From an uncultured Clostridia bacterium (lineage in GTDB: Bacteria > Bacillota > Clostridia > Christensenellales > UBA1750): 64,000 bases of DNA. Positions 17,280 to 25,979 of the stretch are shown in pieces. The translations under genes and the position numbers were made by a program. The notes below the pieces were generated by a model, which was not told the origin of the DNA, did no database searches, and worked only from the letters and a program-made list of their open reading frames with translations. Position 1 is the stretch's first letter; every line of letters starts with the position of its first letter. The stretch lies in assembly GCA_947625765.1 (NCBI GenBank), contig CANQPP010000007.1:1-64000 (forward strand), written 5' to 3'.

Positions 17280-18122
17280 ATGTCCAACAAGCTGCGCACC
17301 ACGCTGATCGTGCTGATCTCCCTGGCCCTGGCCGCCTGCGTGGCCTTCCTGGCCCTCTCCTTCTGGCAGATCACGGAGAGCCAGCGCAAGAACAGGGAGC
17401 TTGCCGAGGAAGTTACGACCGCTCCCCCATCGGTCTCCCCCGCGGACGAAGCGAACGACACGCCCGCGCCGGAAGGCACGCCCGTTTCTTCTGACGAAGC
17501 GGGCACAGAGGTGCTGGAGGCCTACCGTTCCCTGCACGAGCGCAACCCCGACATGGCCGGCTGGCTGCGGATCGAGGGCACGAACATCGACTACCCGGTG
17601 ATGTACACCCCCGACGGGGACAAGGACGACCCCGACGAGCGCTGGCCCTACCTCTACCACGACTTCGACGGGCAGGAGGACGTGGCCGGGCTTCCCTTCA
17701 TCGACGAGCGCTGCACGCTCTCTCCCCGCAGCACCATGATCCTCATCCACGGCCACAATATGAAGGACGGCTCCATGTTCCACGACCTGCGCTACTACGA
17801 GGACAAGGACTACTTCGAGGAACACCCCACGATCCGCTTCGACACCCTTTATGAGGAAGGGACCTACCAGATCGTGGCCGTCATCAAGACGCAGGCCCGT
17901 GAGACAAGCCTGGAGGAGGCGGGCGATACCTTCTACTTCCACGACTTCATCAACGCCGAGACGGAGGAAGAGTTCGACGACTACTGGCAGAACATACTCT
18001 CCCTTTCCCTCTACGACACCGGCGAGGAGGCCGCCTTCGGCGACGAGCTGCTCACGCTGTCCACCTGCTCCTACCACGTTGAAAACGGCCGCCTGGCCCT
18101 GATCGCCAAGCGCGTTTCCTGA
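17280..18122 (+). CDS. srtB: Class B sortase
   Basis: This 280-residue protein has an N-terminal membrane segment (about residues 7-28) and a Thr/Pro/Ala-rich spacer. The sortase B domain follows: the catalytic histidine is in IHGHNMKDGSMF, the cysteine in LSTCSY (Cys263) and the arginine in GRLALIAKR (Arg271). Sortases cleave a C-terminal signal on exported proteins and join them to peptidoglycan. No substrate with a sortase signal is adjacent, although the next gene encodes an exported protein. GGAG lies 16 bases upstream of the ATG, a long spacing, but there is no better start. Confidence 0.92.
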   Translation: MSNKLRTTLIVLISLALAACVAFLALSFWQITESQRKNRELAEEVTTAPPSVSPADEANDTPAPEGTPVSSDEAGTEVLEAYRSLHERNPDMAGWLRIEGTNIDYPVMYTPDGDKDDPDERWPYLYHDFDGQEDVAGLPFIDERCTLSPRSTMILIHGHNMKDGSMFHDLRYYEDKDYFEEHPTIRFDTLYEEGTYQIVAVIKTQARETSLEEAGDTFYFHDFINAETEEEFDDYWQNILSLSLYDTGEEAAFGDELLTLSTCSYHVENGRLALIAKRVS

Positions 18123-18164
18123 TCTTTTCCACAACGACCAATCAATTTTCGGAGGTAATACAAC

Positions 18165-19040
18165 ATGTTTCGTAAGATCCTGTTTTCCGCGCTGCTGGCG
18201 TTGAGCCTGGTCTGCGTGCCCTTCTGCGCCCTGGCCGCGCCCGCGACCAACAGCTTCACCTGCTACGGCGAGGACCTGAGCGCCGAGCAGTATTCTCAGG
18301 TCCTGAAGCTCCTGGGCACCGACATCGACAACGACACGCTGATCTCCGTGAGCATCGAGGACGAAAAGGCCCTGCTCGCGGGCCTGGTGGACGAGGAAAA
18401 GATGGGCAGCCGATCCCTTTCCTCCGCCCGCGTGACCTTAAAGGAAGCGGGCTCCGGCATCAGCGTCACCACCCACAACATCAACTGGGTCACTTCTAAT
18501 ATGTACGCCTCCGCCCTGTCCACGGCGGGCGTGCAGGACGCGGACATCGTGGTGGCCGCGCCTACGGAGGTCTCCGGCACCGCGGCGCTGGCCGGCATCT
18601 TCAAGGCCTATGAGAGCGCCTCCGGCGAGGTGCTGTCCGACGTGGCCAAGGCCCTGGCCGGCGAGGAGATGCTCACCCTGGGCAATCTGGCCGACTTCAT
18701 CGGAACCGAGCAGGCCGAGGAGCTCATCGCCATGGGCAAGCAGTACGCCCTGGACAACGGCCTCACCGACCCGGAGAAGGCCCGCCCCTACGTGGAGGAA
18801 GCCGCCCGCCAGCTGAACGTCTCCCTGACCGACAGCCAGATCGACACCATCACCTCCCTTCTGGTCCGCATCGTCGAGCAGGACATGAGCCCCGAGGAGA
18901 TCGCCAACCAGCTCAACAGCATCAGCAGCGCGATCCAGAAGTTCGAGCAGGCCAAGCAAGGCGCCGCCACCTTCTTTGAGAAGGTGAAGGTCACCTTCCA
19001 GACCATCGGTGACTGGTTCAAGGGCCTGTTCAACAGGTAA
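18165..19040 (+). CDS. DUF1002 family exported protein (YpuA-like)
   Basis: This 291-residue protein has a classical signal peptide ending at ALAAPA (about residue 25). The DUF1002 domain follows, with NWVTSNMYASALSTAGVQDADIVVAAP as its conserved core. The C-terminal half is helical. The family, named after YpuA of Bacillus, is of unknown function. It follows the sortase gene by 42 bases and shares its terminator, so the two are likely one operon. It lacks a visible sortase sorting signal or C-terminal membrane anchor, so it is probably not the sortase's substrate. Confidence 0.88.
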   Translation: MFRKILFSALLALSLVCVPFCALAAPATNSFTCYGEDLSAEQYSQVLKLLGTDIDNDTLISVSIEDEKALLAGLVDEEKMGSRSLSSARVTLKEAGSGISVTTHNINWVTSNMYASALSTAGVQDADIVVAAPTEVSGTAALAGIFKAYESASGEVLSDVAKALAGEEMLTLGNLADFIGTEQAEELIAMGKQYALDNGLTDPEKARPYVEEAARQLNVSLTDSQIDTITSLLVRIVEQDMSPEEIANQLNSISSAIQKFEQAKQGAATFFEKVKVTFQTIGDWFKGLFNR

Positions 19041-19062
19041 GCATATCCCTCCAAAACAGACC

Positions 19063-19104
19063 GGCCGTCCCGCGAAGCGGTTTCGCGGGACGGCCTTTCT
19101 TTAT
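19063..19104 (+). terminator. Terminator of the sortase-DUF1002 operon
   Basis: GGCCGTCCCGCGAA pairs with TTCGCGGGACGGCC around GCGGT, followed by TTTCTTT. Confidence 0.92.
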
Positions 19105-19170
19105 AAACAGCAGCAAACCTTAGACATCTTTGGCGGCGGCTTCCCTTCCCGGCAGCGGTAAGGGGGGTTC

Positions 19171-19262
19171 GCCAAGGGGGGCGGCGCTCCGCCGCCCCCC
19201 TTGGCACAGCCCCGGCGCAGCCGGGGAACAGCAGAGGCGGAGCGCGAAGCGCTCCGCCTCTG
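19171..19262. repeat. Three consecutive GC-rich hairpins
   Basis: Three perfect palindromes occur side by side: GCCAAGGGGGGCGGC/GCCGCCCCCCTTGGC (19171-19205), CCCCGGC/GCCGGGG (19210-19226) and CAGAGGCGGAGCGC/GCGCTCCGCCTCTG (19232-19262). The last probably ends the minus-strand glutaredoxin-like transcript. The first two are unneeded for that and may be a small dispersed repeat. Confidence 0.6.
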
Positions 19263-19288
19263 TTCTCTCTTTATTCGTTCCCGTCCTC

Positions 19289-19552
19289 TTAGTCCGCCAG
19301 CACGGCCTTGAACACGTTCTCCATCTGTTCCTTGGTGAGGTCCCCCTCGTGGACCTTCTTGCCGTCCACGAAAAAGGTGGGCACGTACCAGTAGTCGTAC
19401 TTGTCCGCGGTCTGGGGATCCAGCTTCTCGTCGATGGTCTCCATCTCGATGGCGGCATAGGCGGGGTTCTCCGCCTTGAGCTCGTTCATCAGGCGGATGG
19501 CCTTCTGGCAGTAGGGACAGGCCTCGAACATGAAAAACTGCAGTTTCTTCAT
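19289..19552 (-). CDS. Glutaredoxin-like thiol-disulfide protein
   Basis: This 87-residue thioredoxin-fold protein has CPYC near the N-terminus (FEACPYCQKA), a glutaredoxin-type active site. The cis-proline motif YVPTFFVDGKKV also fits the fold. It is cytoplasmic and probably reduces disulfides or serves as a donor for an unknown partner. AAGGAGG precedes the ATG. It is the last gene of the leuA-lysA-side minus-strand gene set. Confidence 0.87.
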   Translation of the reverse strand: MKKLQFFMFEACPYCQKAIRLMNELKAENPAYAAIEMETIDEKLDPQTADKYDYWYVPTFFVDGKKVHEGDLTKEQMENVFKAVLAD

Positions 19553-19588
19553 CTTAAGTTTCCTCCTTGCAGTCGTGGATGCGGCCGC

Positions 19589-19897
19589 TCACTTTCTCCT
19601 GCGGCGGCGGATGAGTGCCAGCCCGCCGAAGCCCGCGATCACGGCCATATAAAATCCCAGGTCGTACAGCACGCCGCCGTTCGCCGTCTCATACATGCGC
19701 ACGCCCTCCACGCCCAGCAGCTGCATGACCAGCGACAGGGGCGCGATCCAGCCGTGCCAGACGCCCGTCAGGAAGCCCGGCGGCGAATCCGGCTCGTACT
19801 CGGTCACACCGGCCAGGCAGCCGCTCAAGCACAGGGCGCACAGGCCCAGGCAGAGCGCCAGGGCAAGAACGCGTCCTCTCCTTCTTCGTTCGCCCAT
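19589..19897 (-). CDS. Conserved small membrane lipoprotein, function unknown
   Basis: This 102-residue protein begins with Arg-rich MGERRRRGR and a hydrophobic segment ending in a lipobox, LSGC. The middle GFLTGVWHGWIAPLSLVMQLL and YETANGGVLYDLGFYMAVI belong to a widespread family with the pattern GxWxGxxHGxIAPxxxI and NxGxxYDxGF. A second membrane segment and a poly-Arg tail follow. I know of no assigned function. It lies 12 bases after lysA's stop codon and 36 bases before the glutaredoxin-like gene. Confidence 0.75.
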   Translation of the reverse strand: MGERRRRGRVLALALCLGLCALCLSGCLAGVTEYEPDSPPGFLTGVWHGWIAPLSLVMQLLGVEGVRMYETANGGVLYDLGFYMAVIAGFGGLALIRRRRRK

Positions 19898-19909
19898 CTT
19901 CGCCTCCGT

Positions 19910-21166
19910 TTACACGCGCAGGTCGTAGCCCAGACCCTGCAGCGTTGCGAAATAGTCCTCGGGCGTCTCCGCGCGGCGGATCAGCTGCACGGTGCCGTTG
20001 GGCTTGAGCAGCAGCTCCTTGGAGCGCAGCTTCCCGTTATAATTATATCCCATGGAGAAGCCGTGCGCTCCCGTGTCGTGGATGCAGATCAGGTCCCCGA
20101 TGTCGATCTTAGGCAGCTCCCTCTCTACGGCGAACTTATCGTTGTTCTCGCACAGGCCGCCGGTCACGTCGTAGACGTGGTCGCAGGGCATGTTCTCCTT
20201 GCCCAGGACGGTGATGTGGTGGTATGCGCCGTACATGGCGGGGCGCATCAGGTTGGCCGCGCAGGCGTCCAGGCCGATGTAGTGGCGGTAGGTGTCCTTG
20301 CGGTGGATGGCCGTGGTCACCAGGGACCCGCAGGGGCCGGTGATGTAGCGGCCCAGCTCCGTCTTGATGGCCACCTTCATGCCCGCCGGGCACAGGATGC
20401 GCTCGTATTCCTCCTGCACGCCCTGGCCGATCAAGCGGATGTCGGGCTCCGCCTCCTCCGGGCGGTAGGGGATGCCCACGCCGCCGGAGAGGTTCACGAA
20501 GTCCACGGACGCGCCGGTCTGCTCGTGCACCTCGCGGGCCAGCTCGAACAGCTGCGCAGCCAGGCGGGGATAATACCCGTTGTCCGTGGTGTTGGAGGCC
20601 AGGAATGCGTGCAGGCCGAAGCTCTCGGCCCCTAAGAGCCGCAGCTCCTTGACTCCCTGCAGGATCTGCTCCCGCGTCATGCCGTACTTGGCCTCGCCGG
20701 GGTTGCCCATGATGGCGTTGCCCAGCCGGAACTCGCCGCCGGGGTTGTAGCGCAGGCAGATCTGCCTGGGGATGCCTCCGTTGCGGCGCAGAAAGTCGAT
20801 GTGGGTGTAGTCGTCCAGGTTGATGACGGCGTCCAGCCTGCGGGCGTAGAGGAAGTCCTCGGCGGGCGTGGCGTTGGAGGAGAACATGATGTTCTGCCCC
20901 AAGCACCCCACGGCCTTGGCCAGCACCAGCTCCGTAAAGGAGGAGCAGTCCATGCCGCAGCCCTCCTGGCGCAGTATGTCCAGTATGGCGGGGTTCGGGC
21001 AGGCCTTGACCGCGTAGTATTCCTTAAAGCCCTCGTTCCAGGCGAAGGCGGCCTTCAGGGCGCGGACGCGGGCGCGGATGGCGGCCTCGTCGTAGATATG
21101 GAAGGGCGTGGGGTATTCCTCCACGATCTTCCGCATCTGTTTAAGCGTGTAGGGCAGCGTTTTCAT
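19910..21166 (-). CDS. lysA: Diaminopimelate decarboxylase
   Basis: LysA (418 residues) makes L-lysine from meso-diaminopimelate. The PLP lysine is in YYAVKACPNP (Lys54). The barrel contains GMDCSSFTEL, FSSNATP and LSGGVGIPY, the last binding the cofactor phosphate. The C-terminal beta domain has DVTGGLCENNDK with the active-site cysteine and GAHGFSMGYNYNG. This belongs to the subgroup with long spacing around YAVKACPN seen in anaerobes. It follows leuA by 81 bases on the same strand and may depend on the same T-box-controlled transcript as well as a local site. Confidence 0.93.
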   Translation of the reverse strand: MKTLPYTLKQMRKIVEEYPTPFHIYDEAAIRARVRALKAAFAWNEGFKEYYAVKACPNPAILDILRQEGCGMDCSSFTELVLAKAVGCLGQNIMFSSNATPAEDFLYARRLDAVINLDDYTHIDFLRRNGGIPRQICLRYNPGGEFRLGNAIMGNPGEAKYGMTREQILQGVKELRLLGAESFGLHAFLASNTTDNGYYPRLAAQLFELAREVHEQTGASVDFVNLSGGVGIPYRPEEAEPDIRLIGQGVQEEYERILCPAGMKVAIKTELGRYITGPCGSLVTTAIHRKDTYRHYIGLDACAANLMRPAMYGAYHHITVLGKENMPCDHVYDVTGGLCENNDKFAVERELPKIDIGDLICIHDTGAHGFSMGYNYNGKLRSKELLLKPNGTVQLIRRAETPEDYFATLQGLGYDLRV

Positions 21167-21247
21167 CTTACGGTATCCCCCTTCATGTCCCAGCCGGGAC
21201 GCTTGATCCCTTAGTTTTTTAGGGAAGGCGGCGCTTCCCCTGCTCTG

Positions 21248-22930
21248 TTACAGCCCCAGCAGCTCGGCGCGGTTGATGGCGCAGAGCACGCCCTTGATGG
21301 AGGCCATGTTGATGTTGGACTCGATGCCCACGCCGAACACCGTGTTCCCGCCCGGCGTGCGCAACTCGATGTAGGCGATGGCGTTTGCGTCGGAGCCGGA
21401 GGAGATGGCGTGCTCGCTGTAGGAAACGAAGCTGTACCTATCCACGCCCACGCGCTTTAGGGCGTTGAAGAAGGCGTCGATGGGGCCGTTGCCCGAGCCC
21501 TGCACGGGCACGCGCTCGCCGCCCATGCGTATGTTGCCCCTGAACTGCACCGCGGAGCCGCGCTCCCCGCTCTCGTGGAAGATGGAGGAACCGGAAAGGG
21601 CGTAATGCACGGGGAAGTCGATGTAGTTGTCGCGGAAGACCTGGAACACCTCGTCGTTGCTCAGCTCCGCGCCCTTCTTGTCGCAGGCCTGCTTGACCAG
21701 CGCGCCGAACTCCGCGTGCATGGCCTTGGGCAGCGTGTAGCCGAAGACGGTCTGCATCACGAAGGCCGCGCCGCCCTTGCCGGACTGGGAGTTGATGCGG
21801 ATGATGGGGTCGAACTGCCGGCCGATGTCCGCGGGGTCTATGGGCAGATAGGGCACGTCCCAGAGCTTGGAGCCGCTGCGTTTGCGGTCCTCCACGCCCT
21901 TGCTGATGGCGTCCTGGTGGGAGCCGGAGAAGGCCGTGAACACCAGCTCGCCGGAATAGGGGTGGCGCTTGGGCACCTGCATGCCGGTGTAGGTCTCGTA
22001 CATCTCGCGAAGTCTCGGCAGGTCGGACAGCTCCAGGCCCGGGTCGATCCCTTGGGTGTAGAGGTTCAGCGCCATGGTCACAAGGTCGATGTTGCCTGTC
22101 CTCTCGCCGTTTGCGAACATCGTGCCCTCCACGCGCTCCGCGCCGGCCATCAGCGCCAGCTCCGCGCTGGCCAGGCCCGTGCCCCGGTCGTTGTGGGGGT
22201 GCACGGAGAGGATGGCGCGCTCCCTGTGCTTTAGGTGCGTGTGCACGTACTCCACCTGGTCGGCGAAGGTGTTGGGCGTGCCCAGCTCCACGGTGTTGGG
22301 CAGGTCCACGATCACCTTGTTCTCCTCGCTGGCGCCCAGCGCTTCCATCACCTCGTCGATGATCCAGACGGAGTTCTCCACCTCGGTGCCGGAGAAGCTC
22401 TCCGGCGAATACTCGAAGCGGTAGCGGGTGCCGGAGGTATCCTGCTCAGCCAGCTCGCGGATGAGACGCGCCCCGCGCACGGCGATGTCGATCACGCCCG
22501 CCATGTCCGTCTGGAACACCACGCGCCTCTGCGCGGTGGACGTGGGGTTGTACAGGTGGATGATGGCCTCCCGCGCCCCGCGCACGGCCTCGAAGCTGCG
22601 CCGGATCTGGTTTTCCCTGGCCTGCATGATCACCTGGATGGCCACGTCCTTGGGCACCAGATCGCCCTCGATCAGGCGGCGGCAGGTGTCGAACTCCACC
22701 TGGGAGGCCGCCGGGAAGCCCACCTCGATCTCCTTAAAGCCCACCTTACAGAGCATCCGAAAGAAGTCCAGCTTCTGCTGCAGGCCCATCGGGTTCACCA
22801 GCGCCTGGTTGCCGTCGCGCAGGTCCACCGAGCACCAGATCGGGCAGTGCTCGATGGTGCGGCCCGGCCAGAGCCTCTCCTTGAGCGGCACCGGCGGGAA
22901 GGGCCTGTACTTTTCCTTGGCAGTGTGCAT
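21248..22930 (-). CDS. leuA: 2-isopropylmalate synthase, long (LeuA2) form
   Basis: LeuA condenses acetyl-CoA with 2-oxoisovalerate in the first step of leucine synthesis. The DRE-TIM barrel starts with SVDLRDGNQAL, and HPHNDRGTG carries the metal histidines. VEGTMFANGERTGNID follows, and the C-terminal regulatory domain ends with ELRTPGGNTVFGVGIESN. The extra N-terminal block FPPVPLKERLWPGRTI marks the type 2 (about 560-residue) form. The ORF track starts at 22996 inside the leader; the ATG at 22930, after GAGGAACGT, is preferred. A T-box leader precedes it, which implies control by uncharged tRNA, most likely leucine tRNA. Confidence 0.94.
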   Translation of the reverse strand: MHTAKEKYRPFPPVPLKERLWPGRTIEHCPIWCSVDLRDGNQALVNPMGLQQKLDFFRMLCKVGFKEIEVGFPAASQVEFDTCRRLIEGDLVPKDVAIQVIMQARENQIRRSFEAVRGAREAIIHLYNPTSTAQRRVVFQTDMAGVIDIAVRGARLIRELAEQDTSGTRYRFEYSPESFSGTEVENSVWIIDEVMEALGASEENKVIVDLPNTVELGTPNTFADQVEYVHTHLKHRERAILSVHPHNDRGTGLASAELALMAGAERVEGTMFANGERTGNIDLVTMALNLYTQGIDPGLELSDLPRLREMYETYTGMQVPKRHPYSGELVFTAFSGSHQDAISKGVEDRKRSGSKLWDVPYLPIDPADIGRQFDPIIRINSQSGKGGAAFVMQTVFGYTLPKAMHAEFGALVKQACDKKGAELSNDEVFQVFRDNYIDFPVHYALSGSSIFHESGERGSAVQFRGNIRMGGERVPVQGSGNGPIDAFFNALKRVGVDRYSFVSYSEHAISSGSDANAIAYIELRTPGGNTVFGVGIESNINMASIKGVLCAINRAELLGL

Positions 22931-23000
22931 ACGTTCCTCAAAACCCCTTCGTTTGGCGTATTTTTCTTGAGTTGCTTTGCAGAGGTTTATCCGCAAGAAA

Positions 23001-23355
23001 GCCCCCGCGCGGCGTGTCTGTTCGCCGCGCGGGGGCGATGCTTTCGCTTCGCGGTACCACCCTGCGTTCTAAGCGCTCCGCCCCTTCGGTCAAAACCGCG
23101 GGGAACGAAAGGCGCTCCTTCGTTGCTCGGGACCGCCCGCTTTGAGCGGGCCTTCCCTGTCCTATAACGGGGACCTCCGTTCCGCCCTACGCAAAGGGTC
23201 TCCCCTTCTTCAGGCGGACGGCTCCGGGATGAGCGGCCTTACTTACCGCGCACCTTCGTGCACGGTCGCGCGCCTCCCCGCCGGCTTTACAGCGGCCGCC
23301 GGCTCTCTTTGGAGGATGAGCGCGCGGGCCTTGCGCCCTTCATCGCCATCTGGGC
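23001..23355 (-). promoter_or_regulatory. T-box leader of leuA
   Basis: The minus strand carries the conserved T-box sequence AGGGTGGTACCGCG (about 23050-23064). It is followed by a terminator, CCCCCGCGCGGCG/CGCCGCGCGGGGG (23001-23036) with a TTTCTT tail. The upstream 270 bases form long GC-rich stems expected for Stem I. T-box RNAs bind a specific tRNA and read through when it is uncharged. Leucine specificity is inferred from the downstream gene; I could not fix the specifier codon with certainty. Confidence 0.9.
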
Positions 23356-23359
23356 ATAC

Positions 23360-23388
23360 AGTATACCCGAAGGCATGTAAAAAAGCAA
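23360..23388 (-). promoter_or_regulatory. Promoter of the T-box leader
   Basis: On the minus strand TTGCTT (23388-23383) and TATACT (23365-23360) are 17 bases apart, placing the transcript start at the 5' end of the T-box. Confidence 0.8.
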
Positions 23389-23461
23389 GTCCTTCTTCGT
23401 TAAACGCCGCCGCTCCATCCCGTATAATAAGGCTTTTTCGCTTGTATGGCCGGGGTATCCC

Positions 23462-24370
23462 CTACTCCTCTCGGCCCGTCAGGAACGCGCGCAGCAGCTG
23501 CACGGCCCGCCGCTCGTCCGCCAGCAGGGCCATCTGGCCCGCGGCGCTGAGCGTCTCCACCTTGGCGTTCGGGTACAGGGACTCCAAAAGCGCCTTTTCC
23601 TCCTCGGAATAGTACTGGTCCTTCTCAGCCTTGAGGATCAGCACGCGGCCGGGCCAGTCGGCGAGGTCGCCCTTCTTCAGGGGGAGCTTTTCGTAGATCT
23701 CCGGGATGGCCAGGCAGTTGATCCAGATGAACTGCTGCTTGTAGATATGGTACTCGTAGGTCTCTGAGATGAAGGCGCGCCAGAACACCAGGTTCTCCTC
23801 CAGCTCCGGCGGGCACATGTTGTAGTAGGTCTGGTAGCCCATGCGCTGCCGCATGGAGTCGAAGGGGGCCATCTTGTAGCTCCAGTAGTTCTTCCTGCGG
23901 TGGGTCCAGCGCTCGCGGCCTGCCTCGCTCAGGCCTTGCGCGGGCGCGCCGGTCATGCACAGGGCCAGGCCCTCCACCTCGTCCGGGTACATGCGCACGT
24001 ACAGCTGCGCCAGCAGCCCGCCGATGGCGTGGGCCACAAGGATCACCTTTTTAACGCCCAGCTGTATGAGCAGCCCGTGGACCTGGCGGCAGTAGCTCTC
24101 AAAGCTCTTTTCCGCCGGGTACGAAATGGCGATGACGCGCGTCACCGCGGAAAGCTCCATCAAATAGGGGAACCAGATCTCCCCGTAGCCCATGCCCGAG
24201 GGCAGGAACAGGGCCGCCCTCTCCCCCTGCCCCATGTCCCAGACCTGGTAGAGCTTCTTCTCCACCTCATAGGTGCGGGCGGGCACGCGGTCGCGGAAGC
24301 CCTTGAGACGGTTCACCGCGGACGGCGGCGCGATCTGGTAGATCTCCTCAAAAGAACGCTGCATCTTCAT
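23462..24370 (-). CDS. Alpha/beta-hydrolase fold protein with a degenerate catalytic triad
   Basis: This 302-residue protein has an alpha/beta-hydrolase fold: FLPSGMGYGEIWFPY for the oxyanion loop, LVAHAIGGLLAQLYV for the nucleophile elbow, a cap region in the middle, and LILKAEKDQYY for the acid strand. The nucleophile position of GxSxG is Ala115 (codon GCC), and the catalytic histidine position is Gln279 in SAAGQMALLAD. Both substitutions are direct readings and suggest it is not a serine hydrolase. Non-catalytic members of this fold can be receptors or scaffolds. It lies upstream of the leuA T-box on the same strand. The native role is unknown. Confidence 0.8.
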   Translation of the reverse strand: MKMQRSFEEIYQIAPPSAVNRLKGFRDRVPARTYEVEKKLYQVWDMGQGERAALFLPSGMGYGEIWFPYLMELSAVTRVIAISYPAEKSFESYCRQVHGLLIQLGVKKVILVAHAIGGLLAQLYVRMYPDEVEGLALCMTGAPAQGLSEAGRERWTHRRKNYWSYKMAPFDSMRQRMGYQTYYNMCPPELEENLVFWRAFISETYEYHIYKQQFIWINCLAIPEIYEKLPLKKGDLADWPGRVLILKAEKDQYYSEEEKALLESLYPNAKVETLSAAGQMALLADERRAVQLLRAFLTGREE

Positions 24371-24542
24371 GCTGCATCACAACTCCCTTTCACAGACGCA
24401 AGAGCGCATACAAGGAACGCTTTTCTTCTATTGTATAGTTTTCCGCTTGATCTGGCAAGCCTTGCGCGGCACAGCTTTTTTTGATAGAATGAAAAAAGGC
24501 CGCTTCAAGGCCCGAAAAACCCCGGAAAGGACAACCAACACC

Positions 24543-25232
24543 ATGAAACCTCGCGTGGCCATCGCTTCCTATATTTACGACGACTCCCCGCTTTCCGTCA
24601 ACTACGTGCGGGCCGTGGAGCTGTTCGGCGGCTATCCTATGCCCCTGGGCGTGACGGGCGAGGACGAGCTGCCCTTCCTGCTTGGCAGCATGGACGCCCT
24701 GCTCTTAAGCGGCGGCGGCGATCTGGACAGCCGCTGGTTCGGCCAGCCCCTGCACGAAAAGGCCCAGCTCTGCTCCCCCAACCGCGACAGGACCGAGCTG
24801 CTGCTGGCCCGCGCCTTCGTGCGGGCGGGCAAGCCGGTGCTGGGCATCTGCCGGGGCGCGCAGGTGCTGAACGTGGCGCTGGGCGGCGACCTGCACCAGC
24901 ACGTCTTCGACCTGCCGAATGTGACGATCGCCCACCAGAACGGGGAGACGCGCCACGGCGTGAACCTCGTGCCAGGCACGCTGCTTGCCTCCATCTTTGA
25001 CGGCAGGGAAACGCTCACTGTCAACTCCACCCACCACCAGGCCGTCGGGCGGCCCGGGCCGGGGCTGACGGTCAGCGCGCGCTCCACGGACGGCCTGATC
25101 GAGGCCGTGGAGATGGGAGACAGGGTGCTGGGCGTGCAGTGGCACCCGGAGAGGATGCTGGAGGAGGGCATGGAGCCCATCTTCCGCTGGTTCCTATCCA
25201 AGGCCGCCGAAAAACAAGATACCGCATCATAA
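24543..25232 (+). CDS. Gamma-glutamyl-gamma-aminobutyrate hydrolase family amidotransferase
   Basis: This 229-residue class I glutamine amidotransferase resembles PuuD. Cys103 is in GICRGAQVLN and the catalytic His/Glu pair is in VQWHPERM. The early LLLSGGGDLDSRWFG and STHHQAV segments are typical of the family. PuuD cleaves gamma-glutamyl-GABA in putrescine breakdown, but close homologues in Clostridia also act on other gamma-glutamyl amides, and no putrescine genes are nearby. The start at 24543 was chosen because GGAAAGGA lies upstream; the ORF track's earlier ATG is in unlikely leader sequence. Confidence 0.87.
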   Translation: MKPRVAIASYIYDDSPLSVNYVRAVELFGGYPMPLGVTGEDELPFLLGSMDALLLSGGGDLDSRWFGQPLHEKAQLCSPNRDRTELLLARAFVRAGKPVLGICRGAQVLNVALGGDLHQHVFDLPNVTIAHQNGETRHGVNLVPGTLLASIFDGRETLTVNSTHHQAVGRPGPGLTVSARSTDGLIEAVEMGDRVLGVQWHPERMLEEGMEPIFRWFLSKAAEKQDTAS

Positions 25233-25237
25233 AGCGA

Positions 25238-25276
25238 AAGCCGATCCCCTTATTTATTCGGGGTCGGCTTTTTATT
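25238..25276. terminator. Bidirectional terminator
   Basis: AAGCCGATCCCC pairs with GGGGTCGGCTT and is followed by TTTATTT. It lies between the convergent amidotransferase and repressor genes. Confidence 0.9.
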
Positions 25277-25294
25277 TGCCTCTTTTCTTGGGGG

Positions 25295-25891
25295 CTACCA
25301 CCTGCGGGTGGTCCTGACCACCTTGCCCAGTATGCGCAGGCTCTTGCGCTGCTCCCCGGAGAAGACGCGGATGGAATAGGCGCTGTTGAAGGGCTGAAGG
25401 ACCAGATCCTTGCCGGACTTGATGACGCGCTTGATGGTGGCTTCCTCGTCCTCGATGAGCACCACGGCCAGGTCGCCGGTGTCCACGTCGCTCTGGCGAT
25501 GGACCAGGGCCAAGTCGCCGGAATGGATCTCCGGCTCCATGGAGTCGCCGGTGACGTTCAGGCAGAAGTATTCCTCCGGGCTGGGCACGTCCACCATCTC
25601 GTAGCCTTCCAGCTCCTCGTTGGCCAGCAGGTCGTAGCCCGCGCGCACGCTGCCCAGCACGGGGACCGCCTGCAGCTTGCCCACGGGATAGCCGCCGCCG
25701 GGGACGAAGTCCAGCAGTTCGTCGATGGTGCATCCAAAGATGGCCGCCATGGCGCGAAGGGTGTTGGTGTCGGGCTTGCGGCGTTCGGATTCGTAGTGGT
25801 TGTAGGCCTGGCGGGTGATCCCAAGGGCGTCCGCAACCTGCTGTTGCGTCATTTTGCGATCCTTGCGGATCTCGCGGAATCGGTTCGGCAT
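25295..25891 (-). CDS. XRE-family repressor with S24 (LexA-like) self-cleavage domain
   Basis: This 198-residue protein has an N-terminal helix-turn-helix (MTQQQVADALGITRQAYNHYESERR, residues 14-38) and a C-terminal S24 peptidase domain. The likely cleavage bond is Ala84-Gly85 in SVRAGYD. The catalytic dyad is Ser117 in TGDSMEP and Lys154 in ATIKRVIK. This is the layout of CI/ImmR-like repressors that are inactivated on DNA damage. ATG 25891 is better spaced from AAGGAGGG than ATG 25897. It is divergent from a LexA-DNA-binding-domain-only gene, and TGCAA-N7-TTGCA lies between them as a probable operator. Confidence 0.9.
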   Translation of the reverse strand: MPNRFREIRKDRKMTQQQVADALGITRQAYNHYESERRKPDTNTLRAMAAIFGCTIDELLDFVPGGGYPVGKLQAVPVLGSVRAGYDLLANEELEGYEMVDVPSPEEYFCLNVTGDSMEPEIHSGDLALVHRQSDVDTGDLAVVLIEDEEATIKRVIKSGKDLVLQPFNSAYSIRVFSGEQRKSLRILGKVVRTTRRW

Positions 25892-25915
25892 CTGCATCCC
25901 TCCTTGCCTCTATTA

Positions 25916-25940
25916 TGCAACATTTCATTGCATCTTGCAA
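25916..25940. promoter_or_regulatory. Probable operator of the XRE-S24 repressor
   Basis: TGCAACATTTCATTGCA is a perfect inverted repeat with 7-base spacing. A third half-site, TTGCAA, follows at 25935. The position just upstream of the repressor's ribosome binding site suggests autoregulation. Confidence 0.6.
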
Positions 25941-25979
25941 GGGGTTTAAAAAAATTTTTCCAAAAATATCCACGAACTG

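Noticed and set aside
19171-19205. CRISPR repeat or tRNA
   Set aside because: Only a single palindrome of each type with no spacer periodicity; no cloverleaf or conserved tRNA loop sequences.
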